This document shows, piece after piece, positions 24,221 through 31,856 of a DNA stretch of 50,819 nt (positions within the stretch are counted from its first letter, which is position 1; each line of letters starts with the position of its first letter). This DNA is from CAZPXH01 sp964591085 (GTDB lineage Bacteria > Spirochaetota > Spirochaetia > DSM-27196 > CAZPXH01). The translations under genes and the position numbers were made by a program. The notes under the pieces were generated by a model. That model was not told the DNA's origin. It searched no databases and was given only the letters and a program-made list of their open reading frames with translations. The DNA is taken from NCBI GenBank assembly GCA_964591085.1, contig CAZPXH010000016.1, positions 1 to 50,819 of the forward strand. The letters run 5' to 3'.

Positions 24221-26313
24221 TGTGGGACCACAGCTGGCCTTCCAGCGTTCTGAAGCCTTCGCAGCTCTTCCAGGGGGTAGTGACAGCGGATCTCATGACC
24301 GTTGTCATCGGTCCGAACCGGCGGCGCGTCAGTTTCGCAGATGCTTCCAATCTTGCGCGGGCAGCGCGTATGGAACGAGCATCCACTCGGTCGGTTTCGC
24401 GGGCTCGGCACCTCCCCGTCCAGGGCAATGGGCTCGTGAGCGCGCGCGGGGTCCGGCAGGGGAGCAGCAGAGAGCAGCGCCTCGGTGTAGGGGTGGGATG
24501 GGAAGGCCAGCACATCCGCGTTGCTCCCCTGCTCCACGATCTCCCCGAGGTACATGACCGCAATGTGATCCGCAAGGTAACCGACAACTTCCAGATCGTG
24601 GGAAATGACCACGTAGGATGCGCCTTCCCGGGCGCGGAGGTCTTTGAGCAGGTTGAGGATGACCGCCTGCACCGACACATCCAGAGAGGAGGTCGGCTCA
24701 TCGGCAACAATCAATGCCGGGCTGGCGGCAAAGGCCCGTGCCACGGCAACCCGCTGCTTTTCTCCGCCGGACAGCCGAGACGGAAGGCGTTGCGCGTACT
24801 CCGCGGTCAGACCAACCGCCTCCAGCAGCTCATTCACCCGATTCCGGATCTGGCCCGCGTCCGTGCGCTGGGCTGCGAGCTTCTTGAGCGTCCTTCCGAT
24901 GGTCTCACCCACAGTGAGCCAGGGGTTCAGCGAGTCGTTGGGATTCTGGAAGATAATCCGCAGGTTTCGCAGCACCTCCCGGTCCCGCTCGCGCAAGCGA
25001 AGACCGATGGATCTCTGCTGCAGCTGCAGCGTGCCGGTGTCCGCCTCCGCCAGAGCAAGGATTGTCCGCGCAAGCGTGGTCTTGCCGCTTCCGCTTTCTC
25101 CGACAATCCCAAAGGTGCTCCGCTCGTTCACGCGGATGGAAACATCGTTGAGAGCCTGGACGCCGTCCGGTTTGCGGCCCGTGAGCTGCTGTGCCAGATT
25201 GGGCTCTCCGTAACGCTTTGCCATGTCCCGCGCTTCCAGGACCATGGCGCGGCGGGGTGCCGGGCTTGCCTGGGAGGCCACGGGAGGCCGCAGCGGATCC
25301 AGCTTGCCCGCGGTTATCTCTTCCCACCGCCAGCAGCGGATGAGCCTTCCGTCCCGGGTCTGCTCCAGTGGCGGTTTCTGCGTGCGGCACTGCTCGGTAG
25401 CAAGCGGACAGCGCTCGGCAAACACGCAGGCTCCGCCGCGCTCCGAAAGGGACGGGGCAACGCCCTCAATGGTTGCAAGCCGGCTCTCTTCACCGCTGGC
25501 GGCGGAGGGCAGGCAGGCGAGCAAACCGGCCGTGTAGGGATGGCGGGGCCGGGCAAAGAGCTCGGACACCGGCGCGCTCTCCATTACCTCCCCGGCGTAC
25601 AGGACGGTGACGTAATCGCAGAGCTGGGCCACGGTCCCCAGATCGTGGGACACGTAGAGCGCCGCGGCCTGCTCCTCGTGGATCAGGTCCCGCAACAGGT
25701 CCAGGATCACGGCCTGCGTGGTAACGTCCAGGGCGGTTGTCGGCTCGTCCAGCACAACCAGGCGTGGCCGAGTGCTGAGTGCCATGGCAATCATGACACG
25801 CTGCAGCATCCCGCCGGAGAGCTGATGGGGATAGCGGCGCACCACCTGCTCCGGATCGGCAATCTGCACGTGCCCCAGCGCCTCAATCGCCCTTGCCTCC
25901 GCCTCTTCAACCGCGAGCCCCAGATGGTGGCGGGTCACCTCCGTCATCTGTCGCACAATTCGCAGACTGGGGTTGAGTGCGTCCATGGGGTTCTGCGGCA
26001 CCAGGGAAATGCCCGCACCCCAGATCTGCTCAATCTCCCGCTGGCTGGCGCCCTGCAGTTCGGTGCCGCCAAAGCGGATGCTCCCGCCGGTGATCCTGGC
26101 GTTCGGCGCAAGGTAGCGCATCATTGCCAAGCCAAGCGTGGACTTGCCGCTTCCGCTTTCACCCACCAGGCCGTGGATCTGCAGCGGGTTGATCTGGAGG
26201 TTCACATCTCGGATTGCGTTGAGCCAGCTCCGACCGATGCGGTACTCGATGTTGAGGTCTGTTACCTGCATGACCGGTTCGTTGCCGTTTTGCGCGATCG
26301 CGGGCGTACTCAT
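24217..26313 (-). CDS. Fused double ATPase of an oligopeptide ABC importer (DppD-DppF)
   Basis: A 698-residue cytoplasmic protein holding two complete ABC nucleotide-binding domains in one chain. Domain 1: Walker A GESGSGKST (51-59), signature LSGGMLQR, Walker B LVVLDEPTTALD, and an oligopeptide C-terminal motif with Cys (CVFAERCPLATEQC). Domain 2: Walker A GESGSGKTT, signature LSGGEKQR, Walker B LIVADEPTSSLDV, and again the HPY-type tail (CSFHTRCPRKIGSICE). In most Dpp/Opp systems these are two genes; fusion also occurs in GsiA-like glutathione importers. The four Cys in each tail hint at the Fe-S or metal site described for some Dpp ATPases. It is coupled to the permease downstream. Confidence 0.93.
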   Translation of the reverse strand: MSTPAIAQNGNEPVMQVTDLNIEYRIGRSWLNAIRDVNLQINPLQIHGLVGESGSGKSTLGLAMMRYLAPNARITGGSIRFGGTELQGASQREIEQIWGAGISLVPQNPMDALNPSLRIVRQMTEVTRHHLGLAVEEAEARAIEALGHVQIADPEQVVRRYPHQLSGGMLQRVMIAMALSTRPRLVVLDEPTTALDVTTQAVILDLLRDLIHEEQAAALYVSHDLGTVAQLCDYVTVLYAGEVMESAPVSELFARPRHPYTAGLLACLPSAASGEESRLATIEGVAPSLSERGGACVFAERCPLATEQCRTQKPPLEQTRDGRLIRCWRWEEITAGKLDPLRPPVASQASPAPRRAMVLEARDMAKRYGEPNLAQQLTGRKPDGVQALNDVSIRVNERSTFGIVGESGSGKTTLARTILALAEADTGTLQLQQRSIGLRLRERDREVLRNLRIIFQNPNDSLNPWLTVGETIGRTLKKLAAQRTDAGQIRNRVNELLEAVGLTAEYAQRLPSRLSGGEKQRVAVARAFAASPALIVADEPTSSLDVSVQAVILNLLKDLRAREGASYVVISHDLEVVGYLADHIAVMYLGEIVEQGSNADVLAFPSHPYTEALLSAAPLPDPARAHEPIALDGEVPSPRNRPSGCSFHTRCPRKIGSICETDAPPVRTDDNGHEIRCHYPLEELRRLQNAGRPAVVPQ

Positions 26314-26322
26314 GCGGGGTCC

Positions 26323-27294
26323 TCAGGAGTCCTCATTCCGGAGAATGCGGCGTAGCCCGTCCGACATCAGATTCACACTGATAATCAGGAGCGCAATTCC
26401 CAGGACGGGGTACCACAATTCCCACGGTGCGTCGGCAATCTGGGTCCGGGCGTCCAGCACCATCCGGCCCCATTCCGGGGACGGAGGCTGCACGCCGAGG
26501 CCGAGGAAGCCGAGGGAGGTAACCAGGATGATGCCGTAGGAGAGCCGGAGGGAGGCCTCTACAACCAGGGCTGGGAGCACGCTGGGGAGGATCTGGCGGA
26601 ACAGGATGTGGCCGAGGCCTTCCCCGCGCAGGCGCGCTTCCTCAATGTAGCCGCTCTCGCGAACGGAAAGTGTCGCGCTGCGGGCAACGCGAGAGATGAT
26701 GGGAATGTAGAGAATCACAATGACAATGGTCAGACTGATGTTGCTCGGGCCAATACCCTGCACTACCGCACGCGGCGATGCCTGGAGCAACGGTACGATG
26801 GTGGAAATCATCACCAGGGCCAGCACCATCGCAGGGATGGAAATGAGGCTGTCCAGGATTCGGGACACAACGTCGTCCAGCACACCACCGACAAAGCCGA
26901 TCAACAGCCCAATGCTGGTACCGAGCACTACAGAGATCAGCGTGGCCACAAGCGGAAGACCAATGGTTTCCCGGGCACCCCAGAGCATCCGGCTCAGAAT
27001 GTCCCGGCCGCGCTGATCCGTGCCAAAGGGGAATTCTGCGGACGGTGCCTGAGAGATCAGCGCGCCCCGGCTTTCCAGGCCCAGATCCGTTCCCCGGATG
27101 ATCTGGTCAAACGGCCATGGGGCAAACACGGGTCCAAAGAGGGTCAGAATGACAAAACCCAGAACACCGATGGTTCCAACCAGCGCAAGCGGGCGGCCGA
27201 CCAAAGTCCGCAGTGCGGACGGTCGGCGCCGCGCCTGCCGGGAAGCAGCAGGAGCCATCGCGGGCTCCTGCGCTTCTTGGGCAGAGTTCGCCAT
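26323..27294 (-). CDS. Oligopeptide/dipeptide-type ABC permease (DppC-like)
   Basis: A 323-residue inner-membrane permease. After a cytoplasmic, Ala/Arg-rich N-terminal tail of about 40 residues comes the OppC/DppC pattern: FGPVFAPWPFDQI, then SAEFPFGTDQRGRDILSRMLWGARETIGLPL, and the cytoplasmic EAA loop reading EEARLRGEGLGHILFRQILPSVLPALVVEAS. It should form the heterodimeric channel with the DppB-like permease. It lies 5 bp after the binding-protein gene and 9 bp before the ATPase gene. Confidence 0.92.
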   Translation of the reverse strand: MANSAQEAQEPAMAPAASRQARRRPSALRTLVGRPLALVGTIGVLGFVILTLFGPVFAPWPFDQIIRGTDLGLESRGALISQAPSAEFPFGTDQRGRDILSRMLWGARETIGLPLVATLISVVLGTSIGLLIGFVGGVLDDVVSRILDSLISIPAMVLALVMISTIVPLLQASPRAVVQGIGPSNISLTIVIVILYIPIISRVARSATLSVRESGYIEEARLRGEGLGHILFRQILPSVLPALVVEASLRLSYGIILVTSLGFLGLGVQPPSPEWGRMVLDARTQIADAPWELWYPVLGIALLIISVNLMSDGLRRILRNEDS

Positions 27295-27299
27295 TTCCG

Positions 27300-28919
27300 T
27301 TAGCGGATGCTGACTCCGCGGAAATCGGTGCGGCCGGGGAAGGAGTGCATGTCCAGGTCCTGAATCCGGTTGCTGTACGCGCCAACAACGGGTCGGAAAT
27401 AGGGAATCAGGATGGGGCCTTCCTCCCGGAAGATACCGCTGATCTCATCGTAGATCTCCGCGCGCTCCTGGATCTCAGCAACCTGGGAGGCCTCGGATGC
27501 CAGCGCATCCAGCTCTGCGTTTGACCACGCAGCCTCATTGAACGGAGCCCCGGTGATGTAGGCAACGCTCAGATACTCCTGCGGGGTCGGGCGTGCGCCC
27601 CAGGCGGTCATGCCAAGCTGGGTGTTGATCCAGTTGTTGTCGCCCTCGGCGTAGTACACGTTCTCCGGTACCACGTTCAGCTCAACAAAGATGTTTGACT
27701 CCTGCCACTGCTGCTGCAGGAACTCAGCAACAAGCCCATATTCAAAGGTGTCACCCACGTAGAAGGGCACCTCAATGACGGCCTCGCCGTTGCGCTCAGC
27801 GACGTAGCCGTTGCCAGTTCCGTCCGCCAGAACCTCTGCAATGAGCTCGCGTGCGCGCGCGGGGTCAAAGGGCTGGTTGTCCTGCGGGTTGTACAACTCG
27901 CCGTAGGTGGGACCGATGGGGTCGTTATTGCCCACGGTGCCCGCTCCGTCCAGGACGTCCTGGTTGATGAGCTCGCGGTCTGTGGCAAACTTAAAGGCCT
28001 GGCGGATCCGAACGTCTTCACCAATGGAGCCTTCATCGGCCCGAACGCGGATGACGGGGTGGGTGTTGGTTGGACGGTTGATCACGGTGGCGTCCTCAAC
28101 ACGGCCGAGGGCTGCCTGGAGGTCATCCGGAACCTTGATAATGAAGTCCAGGACACCACTGCTGAACGCATCCAGCTGGGACTGATCGTCATCAAAGAAG
28201 ATCAGCTCAATGGCGTCCAGCTCCGGCCCGGGGCCCCAGTAGTTTTCACGGGCAACAAAGGTTGCGCTTTCGTCGGGCAGGTAGTTGTCCAGGACAAAAG
28301 GACCGGTTCCGTTGAAGTTGAGGTAGGGGTCCGCGCCGTCTGCAATCACGTTTACCTCGTCCACCGGCGTGTCGGCGGAGAGAACCATTGCAAAGCGGCT
28401 TGCCACGCCAAACAGGAAGTCTGCGTTGGGCTGCTGCAGCGTGAACACGGCCGTGAGATCGTCTGCGGCCTCCACCGTCCAGGTGGGATTCTCATCAGCG
28501 TCAACGCCAAGGAGCGCAACAATGGACGATCCGGCGGTCACAAGGCGCTCAAAGGTGTAGACCACATCTTCTGCACCAAAGCTGCTGCCGTCCTCAAAGG
28601 TGACGCCATCCACCAGGTTGAACGTGTAGGTCAGCCCGTCCTCGCTGATGTCCCAGCTACCGGCCAGGCTAGGCTCAAGGGTTCCGTCGGGCAGAATCTC
28701 AATGAGGTAGTCGTACTGCAGCCGGTTGAACATGACCTCGGGGTCGTTTGCGCCCAGAGCCGGATCAATGGTGGTGAGCTTTCGAAGGCCAACCCGAAGC
28801 ACCTGCTCTGGCGCAGCGCCATCAGCGGCTTCGGCTGCACCGCCGGCAAATAGTGCCGAGGGTGCAAGCAGCACCAGAAGGATCGCACCGATCCTTCGAA
28901 GAGAAGCGAAAACTGTCAT
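27300..28919 (-). CDS. ABC substrate-binding protein, family 5 (peptide/nickel)
   Basis: A 539-residue periplasmic solute-binding protein of the SBP_bac_5 family. The signal peptide ends in PSALFAGGAAEAADG with no lipobox Cys. The FAGGAAE form is common in spirochaete binding proteins. Family blocks follow: RVGLRKLTTIDPALGANDPEV, then LAGSWDISEDGLTYTFNLVDGVTFEDGSSFGAEDVVYTFERL, and DPARARELIAEVL near residue 350. The ligand is not evident. It is the first gene of the operon SBP - DppC - double ATPase - DppB - SDR and has the best ribosome-binding site (GGAGGA, 6 nt before the ATG), which fits high expression. Confidence 0.92.
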   Translation of the reverse strand: MTVFASLRRIGAILLVLLAPSALFAGGAAEAADGAAPEQVLRVGLRKLTTIDPALGANDPEVMFNRLQYDYLIEILPDGTLEPSLAGSWDISEDGLTYTFNLVDGVTFEDGSSFGAEDVVYTFERLVTAGSSIVALLGVDADENPTWTVEAADDLTAVFTLQQPNADFLFGVASRFAMVLSADTPVDEVNVIADGADPYLNFNGTGPFVLDNYLPDESATFVARENYWGPGPELDAIELIFFDDDQSQLDAFSSGVLDFIIKVPDDLQAALGRVEDATVINRPTNTHPVIRVRADEGSIGEDVRIRQAFKFATDRELINQDVLDGAGTVGNNDPIGPTYGELYNPQDNQPFDPARARELIAEVLADGTGNGYVAERNGEAVIEVPFYVGDTFEYGLVAEFLQQQWQESNIFVELNVVPENVYYAEGDNNWINTQLGMTAWGARPTPQEYLSVAYITGAPFNEAAWSNAELDALASEASQVAEIQERAEIYDEISGIFREEGPILIPYFRPVVGAYSNRIQDLDMHSFPGRTDFRGVSIR

Positions 28920-29081
28920 GGAGTTCCTCCAGAATGCGGATCAGTAGATCCACCGCCGGGTCTTGGTTTTCTCCGTGTAGCAACAGAGTGGCACCCGACT
29001 TAACCAAAATATAATGACACAGGAATCCAACGGCGATAACCCCGAGACCCGAGTTTTCGGGCGCCGGGGCAGATTTCGGGG

Positions 29082-29528
29082 TTAGTCCGCGGTCTTCCTG
29101 CTGGAAATGTCACACCAGACGGCCAGGAGGAGGATTGCACCACGGACGATCATCTGAACATCAGAGGACAGATTCATCAGGCTCATGCCGTTGTTGACGC
29201 TGGCCATGAGCAATGCCCCAACGATGGCACCAAAGATGGTGCCCTCGCCGCCACGGACCGAGGTTCCACCAATGATCGTCGCGGCAATGGTGTCCAGCTC
29301 AACCAGGGTTCCGGCCTGGGCTCCAGCGAGGGAAGCATCCTGCCCGGTCGCGGCCCGGTCCACCTCCCTTCTGCAAAGCTGCGGAGCCTCCTTCTCGCCG
29401 AAACCAGGAAGCTCCAGTCCTTCCTGCTGGCGGAGCTCATCCAGCCCGGGAAACACGTCCCCGGTACCGCCAGAGCGGCCTGTGGAGCCGTCGGAGCGCC
29501 CCGTCGCGCCGTTATGGGCATCGCTCAT
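29082..29528 (-). pseudogene. Xylose/ribose-type ABC permease, C-terminal remnant
   Basis: The last 75-80 residues are unmistakably the C-terminus of a XylH-type sugar permease: LDTIAATIIGGTSVRGG, GTIFGAIVGALLMASVNNG, and RGAILLLAVWCDISSRK. A full XylH has about 390 residues and some ten helices. Here the frame upstream has none of the other helices; instead, from an ATG at 29528 it reads a Gly/Ser/Thr-rich start (SDAHNGATGRSDGSTGRS) and a charged, non-membrane stretch (LDELRQQEGLELPGFGEKEA). No matching ATPase or binding protein lies nearby. So this is a large internal deletion or a fusion that left only the tail, and transport activity is not expected. Confidence 0.75.
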
Positions 29529-29628
29529 CTGAGGGGCCCTACGCAAAGGTGCGCCCCTGCGCAAGCTTCGACGAGGAGATTCTGAAGGCTTTTGACTGCA
29601 GCGCTCTGATAGTAGTAGCGTTAAATAC

Positions 29629-30108
29629 ATGAGGCCGAACAGTCGGTTTGTACTTGCCACCCATGTACTGACGCTCCTTGCCAACTACGACCACGCAATC
29701 TCTTCCTCTGCCATTGCCCGGAGCGCGGGAGTGAATCCCGTTACCGTGCGCAAGATCATCAGCCGGCTCCGAAGCATGAAACTGGTAGACACGAGCGCCG
29801 GTCCGGAGGGCGGGGCCCGTCTGGCCCAGCCGGCAGACAGGATTAATCTTGGAACCCTGTTTGTGGAGTTTGGCATTGACTCCGTCTACGGTGCGTTTCT
29901 GAAGGACACCTCGCCGGACTGTGTTGTGGGAAAGCACCTGGAACCCAGCCTGGAAGCCCTTCTGGCGGAGCCCTACCGCGAGTTTGTGGCGGCCCTCAGG
30001 GGGATAAGCGTTGCTGATGTGCTTGCAAAGGTACGGACTGAGGCCGGCGCTGTAGACGCTGCTGCAATCATCGCAGGGATCAGGCTTGGGGAAAACGAGG
30101 GAGCCTGA
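29629..30108 (+). CDS. Rrf2-family transcriptional regulator without Fe-S cysteines
   Basis: A 159-residue winged-helix DNA-binding protein of the Rrf2 family. The recognition region SSAIARSAGVNPVTVRKIISRLRSMKLVDTSAGPEGGARLA is typical, with its Gly-rich wing. Fe-S members (IscR, NsrR) bear three Cys in the segment after the wing; here that segment (TLFVEFGIDSVYGAFLKDTSPDCVVGKHLEPSL) has a single Cys. It therefore resembles the YwnA/CymR-like group, which responds to other signals or partner proteins. It is divergent from the permease remnant, whose reading frame it overlaps only in the untrusted 5' extension. Its target is not evident. Confidence 0.85.
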   Translation: MRPNSRFVLATHVLTLLANYDHAISSSAIARSAGVNPVTVRKIISRLRSMKLVDTSAGPEGGARLAQPADRINLGTLFVEFGIDSVYGAFLKDTSPDCVVGKHLEPSLEALLAEPYREFVAALRGISVADVLAKVRTEAGAVDAAAIIAGIRLGENEGA

Positions 30109-30127
30109 GCCAGGGCAGCCCGCTTTC

Positions 30128-31177
30128 TCAGGACTTCTCCGCGCCAAAGGCCCGGTTTTCCTGCTCCCGCACCAGGATGAACGTTGTGCGCTTGGAGAGC
30201 TCCTTCAGTCGCCCAGCACCAACGTAGGTACAACAACTCCGCAGGCCGCCAAGGATGTCCTGAACCGTGTCTGCGGCGGCACCTCGATAGTCCACCAGGA
30301 CGCGCTTGCCCTCGCTGGCGCGGTAGGAGGCAACGCCTCCCGCGTACTTGTCCATTGCGGTGCGCGAACTCATTCCGTAGAACTCCATGCGCTGCTTTCC
30401 GTCAACGGTGATGATTTCACCACCGCTCTCGTCGTGGCCGGCAAGCATGCCCCCGATCATCACAAAATCTGCCCCGGCGGCAATCGCCTTTGCCACGTCT
30501 CCGGGAGAGGCACATCCGCCGTCCGCAATGATGTGACCGCCAAGACCGTGAGCGGCGTCAGCGCACTCTATGATTGCGGAAAGCTGGGGATAGCCAACCC
30601 CGGTTTTGACTCTGGTGGTGCAGACCGAGCCCGGCCCGATTCCCACCTTGATGATGTCAGCACCGGCAAGAAGGAGCTCTTCCACCATCTCTCCGGTCAC
30701 CACGTTTCCGGCGGCAATGGTGTGTCGGGGGAACTCTGCCCGAACCCGGGAGACAAACTCCACAAAGTGCTCGGAGTACCCGTTGGCGACATCAATCACA
30801 ACGGTGGACAGGCGGGAGTCCATGGCAAGGATGTCCCGAACCAGCGCAAGGTCCTCTTCCCGCGCACCGCTTGAGACCATGCAGCGGGAAACAGCCGAGT
30901 CTGGGGCATCCGCGAGGAAGCGGCTCCAGTCTTCCCGGGAGTAGTGCTTGTGCACGGCAACCGGCATCCGGAACTCGGACAGCGCGCGCGTCATGGCAAA
31001 CGTGCCGACCGTGTCCATGTTTGCAGCAATGACCGGCACGCCGGCCCATGTCGCTCCGGAATTGCGAAAGGTGAAGGTCCGCTCAAGCTCCACCTCTGAG
31101 CGGCTCTTGAGGGTGGAGCGTTTGGGACGGATCAGGACATCACGAAAGCCCAGCTTGGGCTCGGATTCAATGCGCAT
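30128..31177 (-). CDS. guaC: GMP reductase
   Basis: A 349-residue TIM-barrel enzyme that converts GMP to IMP with NADPH and releases ammonia, for purine interconversion. The length matches GuaC (about 347) rather than IMP dehydrogenase (about 490), and there is no CBS domain insert. The opening SEPKLGFRDVLIRPKRSTLKSRSEVELERTFTF is the GuaC form. The catalytic loop KVGIGPGSVCTTRVKTGVGYPQ has its Cys at position 186, the same number as in Escherichia coli GuaC. EFYGMSSRTAM and YRGAAADTVQDILGGLRSCCTYVGA complete the active site. It stands alone on its strand and converges on the Rrf2 gene. Confidence 0.93.
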   Translation of the reverse strand: MRIESEPKLGFRDVLIRPKRSTLKSRSEVELERTFTFRNSGATWAGVPVIAANMDTVGTFAMTRALSEFRMPVAVHKHYSREDWSRFLADAPDSAVSRCMVSSGAREEDLALVRDILAMDSRLSTVVIDVANGYSEHFVEFVSRVRAEFPRHTIAAGNVVTGEMVEELLLAGADIIKVGIGPGSVCTTRVKTGVGYPQLSAIIECADAAHGLGGHIIADGGCASPGDVAKAIAAGADFVMIGGMLAGHDESGGEIITVDGKQRMEFYGMSSRTAMDKYAGGVASYRASEGKRVLVDYRGAAADTVQDILGGLRSCCTYVGAGRLKELSKRTTFILVREQENRAFGAEKS

Positions 31178-31260
31178 ACAGATAGAACAATAAAATGATG
31201 GGCAATGACGGTGGAAGCGGGCCTCCCGCCCTTCGCCTCGTCCAATCCATGTGCTACGAT

Positions 31261-31581
31261 ATGATCGTGACGCGTCACTCGATACAGATCAGCGAAAAGA
31301 ACCTGGACCTGGAGATCACTCCGGGCTCACCGATCGTGGACAGCGCATCCTACTGGGAGATGATCTTTGACTCCATTGACTTTGATCTGGACAAGATCGT
31401 CTGCATCCAGTTCCGCCGCCCGGACGGGACCACCGAAAGCCTGTCCTTCTACGGTGGCGGATTCACCTACAAGGACAAGCTGCTGTTTGTGCGCCTCGGG
31501 CCAATCGCTGAAAGCGTGGTCCGGGAAGACGTGATCCAGAGCCCTGTTGGGAGCGAGATCCTGGTCTGGCTGGCAGACTGA
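31261..31581 (+). CDS. Small hypothetical protein (about 106 aa)
   Basis: I do not recognise this family. The sequence is soluble and mixed alpha/beta: RHSIQISEKNLDLEITPG, SYWEMIFDSIDFDLDKIVCIQFRRPDG, FYGGGFTYKDKLLFVRLG, VGSEILVWLAD. The open frame begins at 31195, but the first 22 residues (Gly/Pro-rich) look non-coding. Met at 31249 and Met at 31261 are both possible starts, the latter directly after a TACGAT hexamer. It is divergent from guaC. The hairpin after its stop (31593-31608) might mark the end of its transcript. Confidence 0.55.
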   Translation: MIVTRHSIQISEKNLDLEITPGSPIVDSASYWEMIFDSIDFDLDKIVCIQFRRPDGTTESLSFYGGGFTYKDKLLFVRLGPIAESVVREDVIQSPVGSEILVWLAD

Positions 31582-31592
31582 ATCCACTGGAA

Positions 31593-31608
31593 ACCTCGTC
31601 CGCGAGGT
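31593..31608. other. Small hairpin in a 275-bp gene-free stretch
   Basis: ACCTCG (31593-31598) and CGAGGT (31603-31608) form a 6-bp stem with a stable-type TCCG tetraloop, 12 bp after the stop of the small hypothetical gene. No T-tract follows. The rest of the stretch up to the chemoreceptor is noticeably richer in A/T than the neighbours and holds a spaced inverted repeat, CTTGTAG (31669-31675) / CTACAAG (31707-31713). No gene, promoter or attC-like site is convincing there. Confidence 0.3.
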
Positions 31609-31856
31609 AAGCCCCTTTAGGACAACTGTTGCCAGTACGCCGTGGCTGGACCGTCCGTATATCCACCGCTTGTAGCACAAGGTTGTAAGCGAAGCTCCAG
31701 AAGTAACTACAAGTCAAATAAACCCAACCGCAGGCCACGTAGCTTGCTTTGTCCGAGGCGCCTCCTGCGCCGTGCCAGTATTTCCCGCCAGCAAAACGTG
31801 AGAAAGATTCGCTGAGAAACCTGGCAATCGCCATTTGGAACCACAACACTTGAGCC

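Noticed and set aside
24280..26355. 691-codon open frame on the plus strand
   Set aside because: It is exactly antisense to the fused oligopeptide ATPase, which has complete Walker and signature motifs. Long antisense frames are common in GC-rich genes.
29048..29061. Hairpin CCCGA-GTTT-TCGGG as terminator of the permease remnant
   Set aside because: Only a 5-bp stem and no T-tract in either direction.
28920..29081. TATAAT on the plus strand upstream of the binding-protein gene
   Set aside because: No plus-strand gene follows and the -35 is poor; the minus-strand version (TATATT) also lacks a convincing -35, so no promoter was annotated.
31609..31856. Integron attC site or phage attachment site
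   Set aside because: The stretch is A/T-richer and has a loose inverted repeat, but no RYYYAAC / GTTRRRY pair and no integrase nearby.
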